A DNA stretch of 64,000 nucleotides from Brevirhabdus pacifica (GTDB lineage: Bacteria; Pseudomonadota; Alphaproteobacteria; Rhodobacterales; Rhodobacteraceae). The stretch covers positions 310,001 through 374,000 of the forward strand of contig NZ_PGFI01000011.1 of NCBI RefSeq assembly GCF_002797755.1, written 5' to 3'. Shown here one piece after another: positions 52,656 through 60,403 of this stretch (the first letter of the stretch is position 1; the number at the start of each line of letters is the position of its first letter). Both the position numbers and the translations under genes were made by a program. The notes under the pieces were generated by a model. It had not been told where the DNA came from. It was given only the letters and a program-made list of their open reading frames with translations, and did no database searches.

Positions 52656-53428
52656 TGACGGCGCGGGCCTCCTCCTCGGCGCAAGCCGGCGGGTCGGGGG
52701 CGCGCGATCAGGCCTTGCTGCAAGGCATCTGCGACGCGGTCACCATCCTCGTGGGCGCCGGGGTGATGGATTACAACGGCCACGCCTCGATGCGCGACCC
52801 CGCCGCGGGCGCGCAGCAGCCGGGCTTCTACATCAACTCGGGCGCCAGCGACCGTGCCGCCATGAGCCCCGACCAGGTCTGCCGCGTCCGGGTCGATGCG
52901 CCCGACACGCTGGCGGCCATCGACGGCATTCGCCCCCCGAACGAGGCGCATCTGCACGCCGCCATCTACGCTGCCCGCCCGGATGTGGCCGCCGTCGTCC
53001 ATGGCCATCCGATGTGGAGCACCCTGTTCACCCAGACCGGCACGCCGCTGCCCCTGCTGATGCCCCAGTCGGCGCTGATCTCGGACACGCCGACCTATCC
53101 CCATGCCCATTCCATCTCGACGCGCGCACGCGGTGCGGCGATGGCGGATGCGATGGGGCAGGCGCGGGGGATCTACCTGGCCGGCCACGGGTCGGTCTTC
53201 ACCGGGCGCGCGGGCGATCCGCTGGCCGCACTGACCGAGGCCACGGCGCTTGCCATCTATTCCGAGCAGAATGCCGAACGCGCATGGCGCGCGGCGCTGC
53301 TGGGCCCCGCCACACCGTTGCCGCCCGGGGACCTGGACGCCCATCGCGCCAACCTGGACAAGCCCGGCCTTTTCGCCAAGTGCTGGGCCTTTCACCTGAG
53401 CCAAGGGAGACACGCCAATGTGCGGTGA
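52655..53428 (+). CDS. class II aldolase/adducin family protein
   Basis: A 257-residue zinc-dependent lyase of the fuculose-aldolase fold. Metal ligands are H116 and H118 (VVHGHPMWST) and H178 (LAGHGSVF); E97 is the likely acid/base. Besides aldolases, this family includes 3,4-dihydroxyphthalate decarboxylase (PhtC type) of actinobacterial phthalate pathways, so a decarboxylase role is a real alternative here. It overlaps the Ni/Co permease gene by 1 bp and the following His-rich gene by 11 bp. Confidence 0.85.
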   Translation: MTARASSSAQAGGSGARDQALLQGICDAVTILVGAGVMDYNGHASMRDPAAGAQQPGFYINSGASDRAAMSPDQVCRVRVDAPDTLAAIDGIRPPNEAHLHAAIYAARPDVAAVVHGHPMWSTLFTQTGTPLPLLMPQSALISDTPTYPHAHSISTRARGAAMADAMGQARGIYLAGHGSVFTGRAGDPLAALTEATALAIYSEQNAERAWRAALLGPATPLPPGDLDAHRANLDKPGLFAKCWAFHLSQGRHANVR

Positions 53429-53894
53429 GATCGACGAGAACATCCTGATCAACCAGGAACTGCTTGAGCGGTTTTCCGTCATGGCCCGCATGATGGGACA
53501 AACCCCGGAGCCACGCGATGACGCCGCCCCGCCGGCGGGGCCCCGCGGCCTTGACCGTGCCGAGGGTCGCGCCGCCTACATGGAAGAGCTGTTCCAGCAG
53601 GGGCTGACCCGCGCGATCCGCGACGCCAGCACTGCCGCCGAGGACGAGGCGGTCGACGCCATCGCCTCCCAGGCCATCGCCTTCGCCCGGCTGGCGGGAT
53701 TCCTGGCGGGCCAGCTTCCGCCCGACGCCGATCTTTTCCGCGCCGTGATCGAGGCCGTGACCGCCGGTCATGCCGAGACGGCCGCCCTGGAGCGCCGATA
53801 CCGTGACGAGCGGGACGAGGCGCACGGGCATTCCCACGACGACCATGATCACGACCATGACCACGAGCACCACGGCCACCGCCACGATCACTAG
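53418..53894 (+). CDS. small protein with His/Asp-rich metal-binding tail
   Basis: A 158-residue soluble, mostly helical protein. The N-terminus is MCGEIDENILINQELLERF. The last 28 residues alternate His and Asp (HGHSHDDHDHDHDHEHHGHRHDH), a likely Ni, Co, Zn or Cu buffer. The core is not recognised. It overlaps the aldolase-family gene by 11 bp and precedes the half-size permease genes. It is the fourth metal-binding His-rich protein of this region, after the G3E GTPase, EutA-like copy 2 and the permease. Confidence 0.7.
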   Translation: MCGEIDENILINQELLERFSVMARMMGQTPEPRDDAAPPAGPRGLDRAEGRAAYMEELFQQGLTRAIRDASTAAEDEAVDAIASQAIAFARLAGFLAGQLPPDADLFRAVIEAVTAGHAETAALERRYRDERDEAHGHSHDDHDHDHDHEHHGHRHDH

Positions 53895-53926
53895 GCCCCT
53901 GCGGTCGGCCCTTTGAAGGAGTGCGA

Positions 53927-54547
53927 TTGCCCGATTACAGCTATCTCTCCAGCCCTGCATGGCGCCGCAACCTGCGGCAGGCGGCCTTCGGTCGCGGTTT
54001 CCTGGGGTTCCTGGGCGCCGCCTTCGCGGCGGGGGTGCTGTGCTGGTTCGTGAAGGGCTGGTCCGGGGTCGAGAAGGCGCTGCTAGGCGATATCGGCCTT
54101 CTGATGCAATTGCTGCCCCGGCTGGCGGTGGCGCTGGCCATTGCCGCGCTGATCTGGGTGATGCTGCCGCGTGAGAAACTGGCGGGCCTGGTCGGGCGCG
54201 AATCCGGGCTGGCGGGACTGATGATCGCCCTTGTGGCGGGGGCGGTGACGCCCGGGGGGCCGACCTCGGCCTACGCGCTTCTGGCCGTGCTGGCCGCCTC
54301 GGGGGCGGATCGCGGGGCGCTTGTTTCCTACATCACCGCCTGGGCCTTGCTGGGGCTGCAAAGGGTCCTGGTCTGGGATGTGCCGTTCATGGGCAGTGAA
54401 TTCGCCATGCTGCGCCTGGCCGTCAGCCTGCCCCTGCCGATCTTGGCCGGCATGATCGCCCGTGCGCTTCCCCTGACCCTGACCCTGCGCGAGCCGCCCG
54501 AGGCCGGGCCGGTCAACTCGCCCCGCCAGGCAAGGCCCGGCGAATGA
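53927..54547 (+). CDS. half-size permease, first of a pair
   Basis: A 206-residue membrane protein with four to five TM helices. The core TPGGPTSAYALLAVLAASGADRGALVSYITAWALLGLQR resembles one half of YraQ/ArsP-like (DUF318) permeases. The next gene encodes a similar unit, so the two may form a heterodimer equal to one full permease. I chose the TTG at 53927 because AAGGAG ends 6 bp before it; the GTG at 53921 is too close to that site. The substrate is unknown; metal export fits the context. Confidence 0.7.
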   Translation: MPDYSYLSSPAWRRNLRQAAFGRGFLGFLGAAFAAGVLCWFVKGWSGVEKALLGDIGLLMQLLPRLAVALAIAALIWVMLPREKLAGLVGRESGLAGLMIALVAGAVTPGGPTSAYALLAVLAASGADRGALVSYITAWALLGLQRVLVWDVPFMGSEFAMLRLAVSLPLPILAGMIARALPLTLTLREPPEAGPVNSPRQARPGE

Positions 54548-55068
54548 GCGTCGGTTTCCTCGTCCTGCTGGGCCTGCTGATGGCCCTCGTCGCCATCGCC
54601 TTCCACCGGCACAAAGATCCGGCCCCCGTTTTGCGCCGCGTGATCGAGCAGGGGGCGCAGCTGGTCCCGCGAATGATCTGCGCACTGATCGCGGCCGGGT
54701 TCATCGCGGCCGTCCTGCCGGCCGAGGCCATTTCGCGGCACATGGGGCCCGACGCGGGGCTGCTGGCCCTGCCGGTGGCCGCCGCCGCCGGGCTGCTGGT
54801 GCCCGCGGGGCCGGTGATTTCCTTCGCGATTGCCGCCGTGTTCGCCAAGGCCGGTGCCAGCACGGCGGCGCTGATGACCTTCATCACGTCCTGGAGCCTG
54901 TTCGGCTCCCATCGCATCCTGATTTACGAGCTGCCCCTGCTGGGGCCGTCGTTCTTCCGGCTGCGGGTGCTGTCGGTGCTGGTCGTGCCCTTCCTGGCGG
55001 GAGGGTTTGCGATGCTGGTCGGGCTGCTCAGCGATTTCGGGACAGCTGCGCCGATGGCCGCGCCGTAG
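54544..55068 (+). CDS. half-size permease, second of a pair
   Basis: A 174-residue membrane protein whose central part (VPAGPVISFAIAAVFAKAGASTAALMTFITSWSLFGSHR) aligns with the first half-permease: the same G-P motif, an Ala-rich helix, and TW/SW before a loop with an Arg. The ATG overlaps the upstream stop by 4 bp, giving coupled, probably equimolar synthesis. Together the pair has about eight to ten TM helices, the size of a full YraQ/ArsP-type permease. A GC-rich stem lies downstream near 55100-55135, without a T-run. Confidence 0.7.
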   Translation: MSVGFLVLLGLLMALVAIAFHRHKDPAPVLRRVIEQGAQLVPRMICALIAAGFIAAVLPAEAISRHMGPDAGLLALPVAAAAGLLVPAGPVISFAIAAVFAKAGASTAALMTFITSWSLFGSHRILIYELPLLGPSFFRLRVLSVLVVPFLAGGFAMLVGLLSDFGTAAPMAAP

Positions 55069-55180
55069 GTCCCACCCCCCACAAAGGTGCCGCTAAAAAG
55101 GAAGCGGGCGGGTCCGGTTGCCCGGCCCGCCCGTTCCATTCGCGTGAGTGACCCCCGCCCAGAAGCAGGGGAGGGGCGAA

Positions 55181-56386
55181 TTACTTTGTGCAGTCCATCC
55201 GGCTCGGCTCGAACTCTTCATGGTTGGGATCGTACTCGATCTCGCAGCCCATCCCGGCCATCAGCGCCTCGCGTTCGGCGGCCTGGCCGTCCAACGTGAT
55301 CTTGGTGCGCGACCCCGAGATCTTGGCCTTGATCGTCTTGTCGCCATCCATGAACTCCACGACCTTGTTCTTGGGTCCCATGCTCATGATCTTCGTCTTG
55401 GTGGTGTTGGTGGGCACCTCGACTTCCAGCGCGGTGGCGATGATCTCCACGGTCTCGGGGGTCTGGGTAAGGGCGGCACGAACAAGCTCGGCCACCTCGT
55501 CGCCGCGCGCGGCCTCGATCGGCAGGCCCAGTTTCTCGGCCTCGGCCAGGAAGCCGGGGTCGTTCATCACCTCGATATAAGCCGTGCGCAGTTCTTCCAG
55601 CACGTCCTCGGGAACGCCCGCAGGGGCTGCCGTCAGGCGACCCAAGCTCGACATCGCGTTGATCAGGTTGACGATGGATTTCGCGCGATCGGACTGGGCG
55701 AAGTCGATGGCCTGGGGCTGTAGGTCCCCGCCAAGCGCCACCGCGACCACGCCGTTGCCGGCGTCCACGAAGGGTTTCATCGACCCGTGACTGCCGATCT
55801 GCCCGACGACCTCGCCGCGCAGCATGGCCATTTCGCCCTCGTTGCCGTTGTAGCCGGGGATCATGTCCACCTTCAGGTCGAACCCGTCGATCAGCATCTT
55901 GGTCTCGGTGAACGAGGCCGAGCCGATGCCCGAGGCCGAGAAACGCACAGTCTCGGGGGTGTCCAGGAGCTCCTGGAAGCTGCTGATCCCGCTGTTTGTG
56001 GACAGGATGATGACCCGCGGGTCCGCTGCGGCCTTGCCGACCCAGCTCAGCTCCCGCAGGTCGAACTTGATGTTCTTGCGCTGCAGGATCTGGGCGTAGA
56101 TCAGGCCGGTGTTGAAGGTGCCGATGGTCAGCCCGTCGGGCTCGGCGGCGGCAAGGGTGTTGGTGCCGATGATGTGGCCGGCACCTGGCAGGTTCTTGAA
56201 GACCAGCTTGTCGAGGCCAAGGCGCGTCTCCAGGTGCCGACCGATCAGGCGGGCGTAGGCATCGTAGTTGCCGCCCGGGTTGGTCGCGATGATGTAGGTC
56301 ATCGTCTTGCCCTTGAAATATCCGTCCGCCCAGGCTGGCAGCGCCAGGCTGGAGGCGACGGCAAGGGCCGTCAGTAGTGTCTTCAT
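55181..56386 (-). CDS. tctC: TTT-family substrate-binding protein (TctC type) with extra C-terminal domain, set 3
   Basis: A 401-residue periplasmic receptor. A signal peptide (cut near LPAWADGYFKG) is followed by MTYIIATNPGGNYDAYARLIGRHLE, NLPGAGHIIGTNTLA, and GRLTAAPAGVPEDVLEELR, all TctC features. About 75 residues are added after the normal end. They form a beta-rich segment with ITLDGQAAEREALMAGMGCEIEYD and two Cys that could form a disulfide. This is unusual for TctC (about 320 residues). Its membrane partners are on the other strand at 58892 and 60393, separated by the cupin pair and a dehydrogenase gene. Confidence 0.88.
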   Translation of the reverse strand: MKTLLTALAVASSLALPAWADGYFKGKTMTYIIATNPGGNYDAYARLIGRHLETRLGLDKLVFKNLPGAGHIIGTNTLAAAEPDGLTIGTFNTGLIYAQILQRKNIKFDLRELSWVGKAAADPRVIILSTNSGISSFQELLDTPETVRFSASGIGSASFTETKMLIDGFDLKVDMIPGYNGNEGEMAMLRGEVVGQIGSHGSMKPFVDAGNGVVAVALGGDLQPQAIDFAQSDRAKSIVNLINAMSSLGRLTAAPAGVPEDVLEELRTAYIEVMNDPGFLAEAEKLGLPIEAARGDEVAELVRAALTQTPETVEIIATALEVEVPTNTTKTKIMSMGPKNKVVEFMDGDKTIKAKISGSRTKITLDGQAAEREALMAGMGCEIEYDPNHEEFEPSRMDCTK

Positions 56387-56456
56387 GTCGCTTCTCCCGG
56401 TTGAAATGCGGGAGCCGAACTCTTTTGGCGGCCCGGTCCCCCTTGGTGGACTGGGT

Positions 56457-57044
56457 TCAGTCAGCTGGCGGAACCCAGACATCCTCGAAGCCCTCGGCCG
56501 GTTCGAGCTGATCGAACCAGTCCAGACCGATGGACTTCATGATGCGGCTGTTGCACACGACGATCCGCGCCTCGATGTCCGAGGTGTTGACCCGCTTGTG
56601 CGCGACATAGGGGGGCACGTAGATGAAATCGCCCGGTCCCCAGTCGTATTTCTTGGGGGTGGTTTCCCATTCCCACTCGAACTCGACCTTGCACTCGAAT
56701 TTCACGTCGTAATGCAGGTCGTGGCCGGTGCCCTCGATCACGAAGGCGATCTCTTCGGACAGGTGACGGCTGGTGCCGCTGGCCTTCTGGGCCTCGATGA
56801 ACTGCATGTAGACGTCGATGCAGCACTCCTTGGTGTCCATGCGCTCGTTGATGATGTGCTTGATAAGCCCGTCGCCGGACCGCTCCAGCGGCATCTGCGC
56901 GCTTTTGACGACGTTGAGACGGTTGTCGTATTCCTTGCGAAATTCCTGGCTGGCCTTCAGCGCGTCGTTGTAGAACGACACCTCGGGGGCGGCCTGCTTG
57001 GCGCGCTGGCGTTCGATGGCGTCGGCGAAAGTCGATGCGTCCAT
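56457..57044 (-). CDS. one-domain cupin, B type (cupin pair 2, second gene)
   Basis: A 195-residue cupin homologous to the one at 34581. The metal motif is incomplete: the first His of HxH is Ser92, while H94, E98 and H149 remain. It has a Trp/Glu-rich strand (EFEWEWETTPKKYDWGPGDF) before the second motif. It follows the A-type cupin gene by 20 bp on the same strand, mirroring pair 1. The reduced site suggests a structural or regulatory subunit, or one that binds metal weakly. Confidence 0.82.
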   Translation of the reverse strand: MDASTFADAIERQRAKQAAPEVSFYNDALKASQEFRKEYDNRLNVVKSAQMPLERSGDGLIKHIINERMDTKECCIDVYMQFIEAQKASGTSRHLSEEIAFVIEGTGHDLHYDVKFECKVEFEWEWETTPKKYDWGPGDFIYVPPYVAHKRVNTSDIEARIVVCNSRIMKSIGLDWFDQLEPAEGFEDVWVPPAD

Positions 57045-57064
57045 GGTCTGATCCTTTCCTGCGC

Positions 57065-57643
57065 TCAGAGGCTGACGGGGGGGTGATAGTCTTCGTGGCC
57101 CGGCACAGGTTCGGTGGGCGGAAACTCGACCATCTTCTGGAAGATCATGTGCATGAACAGGAACAGCGGCTTGGCCTTCAGGACCAGCACAATGCTTTCG
57201 TCGTCGCTGTCGTTCAGGTGCTGGTGCACGCAGGCATTCTCGACGATCAGCGCGTCGCCCGCTTCCCAATCCAGGCGTTTGCCGTCGTGGATGTCGTGGC
57301 CCTTGCCCTTGAGCACGAAGAACACGGCCGAGTTCATGTGGCCGTGGATCTGGCCGTAGCCGTGGGGCGCGAAGGCATCGACATGGGCCTCGATCGACTG
57401 GGCGATCTTGTTGGCCTGGGGGTTGATGACCTTCTTGCCGAAGTTGTGCGGCCCGCCCTTCCACTTCATCTCGGAGGTCTTGTAGACGCGAGGCTGCTTG
57501 TAAAGCTCCTCTTTCATCTCGCTGTAGTTGCCCTCGAGCGCGCGAACGAAGGTGCGCTTGCGGGTCCAGCGTTCCCAGACCACTTTTTCGCGCTTGTCGC
57601 TGTTGTGGCCAAGGCCACCATTCTCATCCTGTCCTGTGGACAT
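57065..57643 (-). CDS. one-domain cupin, A type (cupin pair 2, first gene)
   Basis: A 192-residue cupin homologous to the one at 33953. It keeps the all-His metal site: H100 and H102 (HGH), Ala106 in the Glu position, and HQH at 140-142. In this pair the metal site is therefore likely to be on this subunit only. The ATG at 57643 has a strong AAGGAGGAG site. It is the first gene of the minus-strand unit that continues with the B-type cupin and then the set 3 receptor, under operator site 8. Confidence 0.83.
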   Translation of the reverse strand: MSTGQDENGGLGHNSDKREKVVWERWTRKRTFVRALEGNYSEMKEELYKQPRVYKTSEMKWKGGPHNFGKKVINPQANKIAQSIEAHVDAFAPHGYGQIHGHMNSAVFFVLKGKGHDIHDGKRLDWEAGDALIVENACVHQHLNDSDDESIVLVLKAKPLFLFMHMIFQKMVEFPPTEPVPGHEDYHPPVSL

Positions 57644-57721
57644 GACTCCTCCTTGTTTCGTGGCATTGGATTTTCGTCGGTGCTGGCAAAAACGCTAGCA
57701 ATGCGCATCGTTTCCGTCAAC

Positions 57722-57746
57722 GGGACAACATTCCGTATAGAGGAAT
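57722..57746 (-). promoter_or_regulatory. composite IclR-type operator and promoter, site 8 (upstream of cupin pair 2)
   Basis: Read on the minus strand: ATTCC-TCTATAC-GGAAT-GTT-GTCCC. It is followed by -35 TTGACG (57720-57715), a 17-bp spacer and -10 TAGCGT (57697-57692). The first two half-sites form a near-perfect palindrome. Confidence 0.7.
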
Positions 57747-57808
57747 GAAGTCCCGATTGCACTCAAGGATCGTTGGGGTCTGGAGACGCGCCCTTTGCGA
57801 TGGCGTGC

Positions 57809-58660
57809 CTAGGGGTCGAGGGGCTTTCCAAGGTAAGCCGCGCGTTCCCCGCGCAGAAGGTCGGCCACGTCCTGGGGGCCGAGGTGCTTGACCAGCTGAT
57901 CCACCGCCCCGAAAAGCGGCAGCGGAAGACCGCGGGACTGGGCCAGTTCAAGGGCCAGATCCATGTCCTTTTCATGCCAGGTGAACCGGGTCGTGTCCCA
58001 GCGTTCCAGCGTGGTGTTGCGGGCCGGGCATTTCAGCAGCGTCTCGCGCATCCGCTGCGCATCAAGGCCAAGCGAGCGGGCCAGCGACAGCACCTCGTAA
58101 TTGGCGACGCATGCGGCCCAGTGCATCATGTTGTTGCAGGTCTTGGCGATCTGGCCGCTTCCCGGTGCCTCGCCGATATGCTCGATGCTGCGGGAATAGG
58201 ACAGCATAACCGGGCTCAGCCGCGCGACCGCCCTGGCGGGGCCGCCGGCAAGCGAGACAAGATCGCCGTTGCGCGCCCCCTCGCGGCCATAGCAGACCGG
58301 CGCGTCGACAAAATCCACCCCCGCTTCGGCACAAGCGGCGGCCAGTTCGCGCATGGTGTCGGGGTGGTTGGTCGCGGTGACGAGGATCGCAGGGGGCTGC
58401 GCGGAATCGGACCCACCCAGCGCCCCCAGGATGTCGGCGACGACGGCGCGGGTCTGGTCGTCGGTCGCGACCATGATCACCAATGCCTCGGCCCAGGTCG
58501 CCAGCTCGGCCAGTCCAGCGGCCGGCGCCAGCCCCTCCGCGCGGCAGGCCTTGAGCGCGGCCGCGTCCAGATCGTGCACCCGGACCTCGTGGCCCGCGTT
58601 CTGAACATGGCCTGCCATGTGGCGCCCCATCTCTCCGACACCGATAAATCCGCACCTCAT
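57809..58660 (-). CDS. NAD(P)-dependent oxidoreductase, 3-hydroxyisobutyrate dehydrogenase family
   Basis: A 283-residue beta-hydroxyacid dehydrogenase. The N-terminal Rossmann motif is GFIGVGEMGRHMAGHV. The substrate segment is FVDAPVCYGREGARNGDL (family DAPVSGG), and the catalytic Lys is in GQIAKTCNNMMHW (family GxxxKxxNN). The family oxidises 3-hydroxy acids or reduces semialdehydes. The ATG at 58660 has GAGGGAG upstream. It is transcribed towards the cupin pair, whose promoter region lies about 60 bp after its stop. The substrate is unknown. Confidence 0.88.
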   Translation of the reverse strand: MRCGFIGVGEMGRHMAGHVQNAGHEVRVHDLDAAALKACRAEGLAPAAGLAELATWAEALVIMVATDDQTRAVVADILGALGGSDSAQPPAILVTATNHPDTMRELAAACAEAGVDFVDAPVCYGREGARNGDLVSLAGGPARAVARLSPVMLSYSRSIEHIGEAPGSGQIAKTCNNMMHWAACVANYEVLSLARSLGLDAQRMRETLLKCPARNTTLERWDTTRFTWHEKDMDLALELAQSRGLPLPLFGAVDQLVKHLGPQDVADLLRGERAAYLGKPLDP

Positions 58661-58730
58661 TCGACACTCCCTCGTTGCTGAATCGAGTGGAGCCGAGGGT
58701 TGCGAAAGGTGCAAAACCAGAAACGGCCCT

Positions 58731-58755
58731 GTTCCTTCATGTGAAATGGCGGTCC
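58731..58755 (+). promoter_or_regulatory. composite IclR-type operator, site 9 (between the dehydrogenase gene and tctA of set 3)
   Basis: GTTCC-TTCATGT-GAAAT-GGC-GGTCC, with the same 20-bp phasing and a weaker second half-site. It lies between divergent genes and could control both. Confidence 0.55.
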
Positions 58756-58891
58756 AATTTTTCTTGAGTGGGCGCTGATGTCGCCCCTACCGTTTCAGGG
58801 CACCCCGCGACCGGAAGCGCCAATCAGGCCTTTCCGGATCAGAGCTGTCGATGCGCCTCGACTGATGTTCACTCCGTCAGAAAGTGCCCGT

Positions 58892-60403
58892 ATGGATTTT
58901 CAAGCGATCTTCACGCCCTTGTACGAAATCGTCACGTCGTTCCATCTGATGGGATTAATTATGCTGGCCATCCCGATAGGCATGTTCTTCGGGGCGGTGC
59001 CGGGGCTGGGCGGCAAACTGGGGATTGTCCTGCTCATTCCCTTCGTCTTCGGCATGGACCCGTTGGCCGGCGCCGTCTTCCTGCTGGCGATGCATGCGGT
59101 TGTCCATACCGGCGGCTCGATCCCGTCGATCCTTTTCGGTGTGCCGGGCACCGGGCCTGATGCGGCGACCATCGTCGATGGCTTTCCGATGGCCCAGCGG
59201 GGCGAGGCCGGGCGCGCGCTTGGCGCCTCGCTTGGCGCCTCGGGCGTGGGTGGGGTGATCGGCGCCCTCTTCCTGGCAGCGATGTTGCCGGTGTTGCGCC
59301 CCGTCGTGCTGGCGTTTTCGCCGGCCGAGTTCTTCCTGCTGGCCCTGTTCGGCATCACCTTCATCGCCATGCTGTCGGGCCGGTCCCTGATCAAGGGCGT
59401 CGCGGTCGGCTTTCTGGGCCTGCTGTTGTCGCTGGTCGGGCTGGATCCGCACACCGGGGCCGAACGCTACACATTCGATCAGCTTTTCCTGTGGGACGGG
59501 GTCAGCGTCGTGGCCGCCGTCCTGGGCCTCTTCGCCATTCCCGAGATGATGTCGCTGGGCGTCAAGGGTGGCGCCATCGCGGATGTCGAGGGGCGCCCCG
59601 CCCGTTATGACATCAAGCAGGTGCTGGACGGGATCTTCGATGTCTTCCGCCACCCGTGGCTGACGCTCAGGACCTCGGTGCTGGGGGCGGCCATTGGCGC
59701 CATCCCGGGGCTGGGTGGCGATGCGGCCTCGTGGCTGTGCTATGGCCACGCGGTCCAGACCAGCAAGAACCCCGAGAACTTCGGCAAGGGCGACGTGCGC
59801 GGCGTCATCGCGCCCGAGACCGCCAACAACTCCAAGGAGGGCGGCGCGCTGCTTCCGACCCTGTTCTTCGGGGTGCCCGGAAGCTCGGGCATGGCGATCC
59901 TGATCGGCGCCTTCGTCATGCTTGGGATCCAGCCGGGCCCCGCGATGGCGCTGACCGGAATGCACCTGGTCTGGTCGCTGATCTGGGCGCTGGCGCTGGC
60001 CAACTTCCTGTCGGTCTTCGTCTTCCTGGTGATGGCGCCGGCTTTCTCGCTGCTGGTCTTCGTGCGCGGTGCGCTGCTGATCCCCTTCGTCCTGGTCCTG
60101 GCCTTCCTGGGGGCCTACCTGTCCGAGGCCGCCTGGGAAAATATCGTCCTGCTGGTCGGTATCGGGGTGCTGGGGTTCTTCCTGAAAAAGCACGGCTGGC
60201 CGCGCCCGCCCTTCGTGATCGGCCTGGTGCTGGGAGCGATCGCCGAGGATTCGATCCACAAGGCCCTGGCGATCTGGGGGCCCACCTTCTTCCTGCGTCC
60301 GCTCAGCCTGGTGCTGATCGCGCTGATCGTCGGAACGGTCGCGCTTTACATCCATCGCCAGCATTTCAAGCCTGGCCGCCGGGAGGTGCCCAATGACCTT
60401 TGA
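58892..60403 (+). CDS. tctA: TTT transporter large membrane subunit (TctA type), set 3
   Basis: A 503-residue polytopic membrane protein. Motifs are FGAVPGLGGKLGIVLLIPFVFGMD, SIPSILFGVPGTGPDAATIVDGFP, the internal repeat GAIPGLGGDAASWLCYGHAVQTSKN, and GVIAPETANNSKEGGALLPTLFFGVPGSSGMA. I chose the ATG at 58892, which starts just before the first TM helix; ATGs at 58865 and 58778 are in frame. It overlaps tctB of the same set by 11 bp. The receptor gene of this set is probably tctC at 55181 on the other strand. Confidence 0.92.
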   Translation: MDFQAIFTPLYEIVTSFHLMGLIMLAIPIGMFFGAVPGLGGKLGIVLLIPFVFGMDPLAGAVFLLAMHAVVHTGGSIPSILFGVPGTGPDAATIVDGFPMAQRGEAGRALGASLGASGVGGVIGALFLAAMLPVLRPVVLAFSPAEFFLLALFGITFIAMLSGRSLIKGVAVGFLGLLLSLVGLDPHTGAERYTFDQLFLWDGVSVVAAVLGLFAIPEMMSLGVKGGAIADVEGRPARYDIKQVLDGIFDVFRHPWLTLRTSVLGAAIGAIPGLGGDAASWLCYGHAVQTSKNPENFGKGDVRGVIAPETANNSKEGGALLPTLFFGVPGSSGMAILIGAFVMLGIQPGPAMALTGMHLVWSLIWALALANFLSVFVFLVMAPAFSLLVFVRGALLIPFVLVLAFLGAYLSEAAWENIVLLVGIGVLGFFLKKHGWPRPPFVIGLVLGAIAEDSIHKALAIWGPTFFLRPLSLVLIALIVGTVALYIHRQHFKPGRREVPNDL

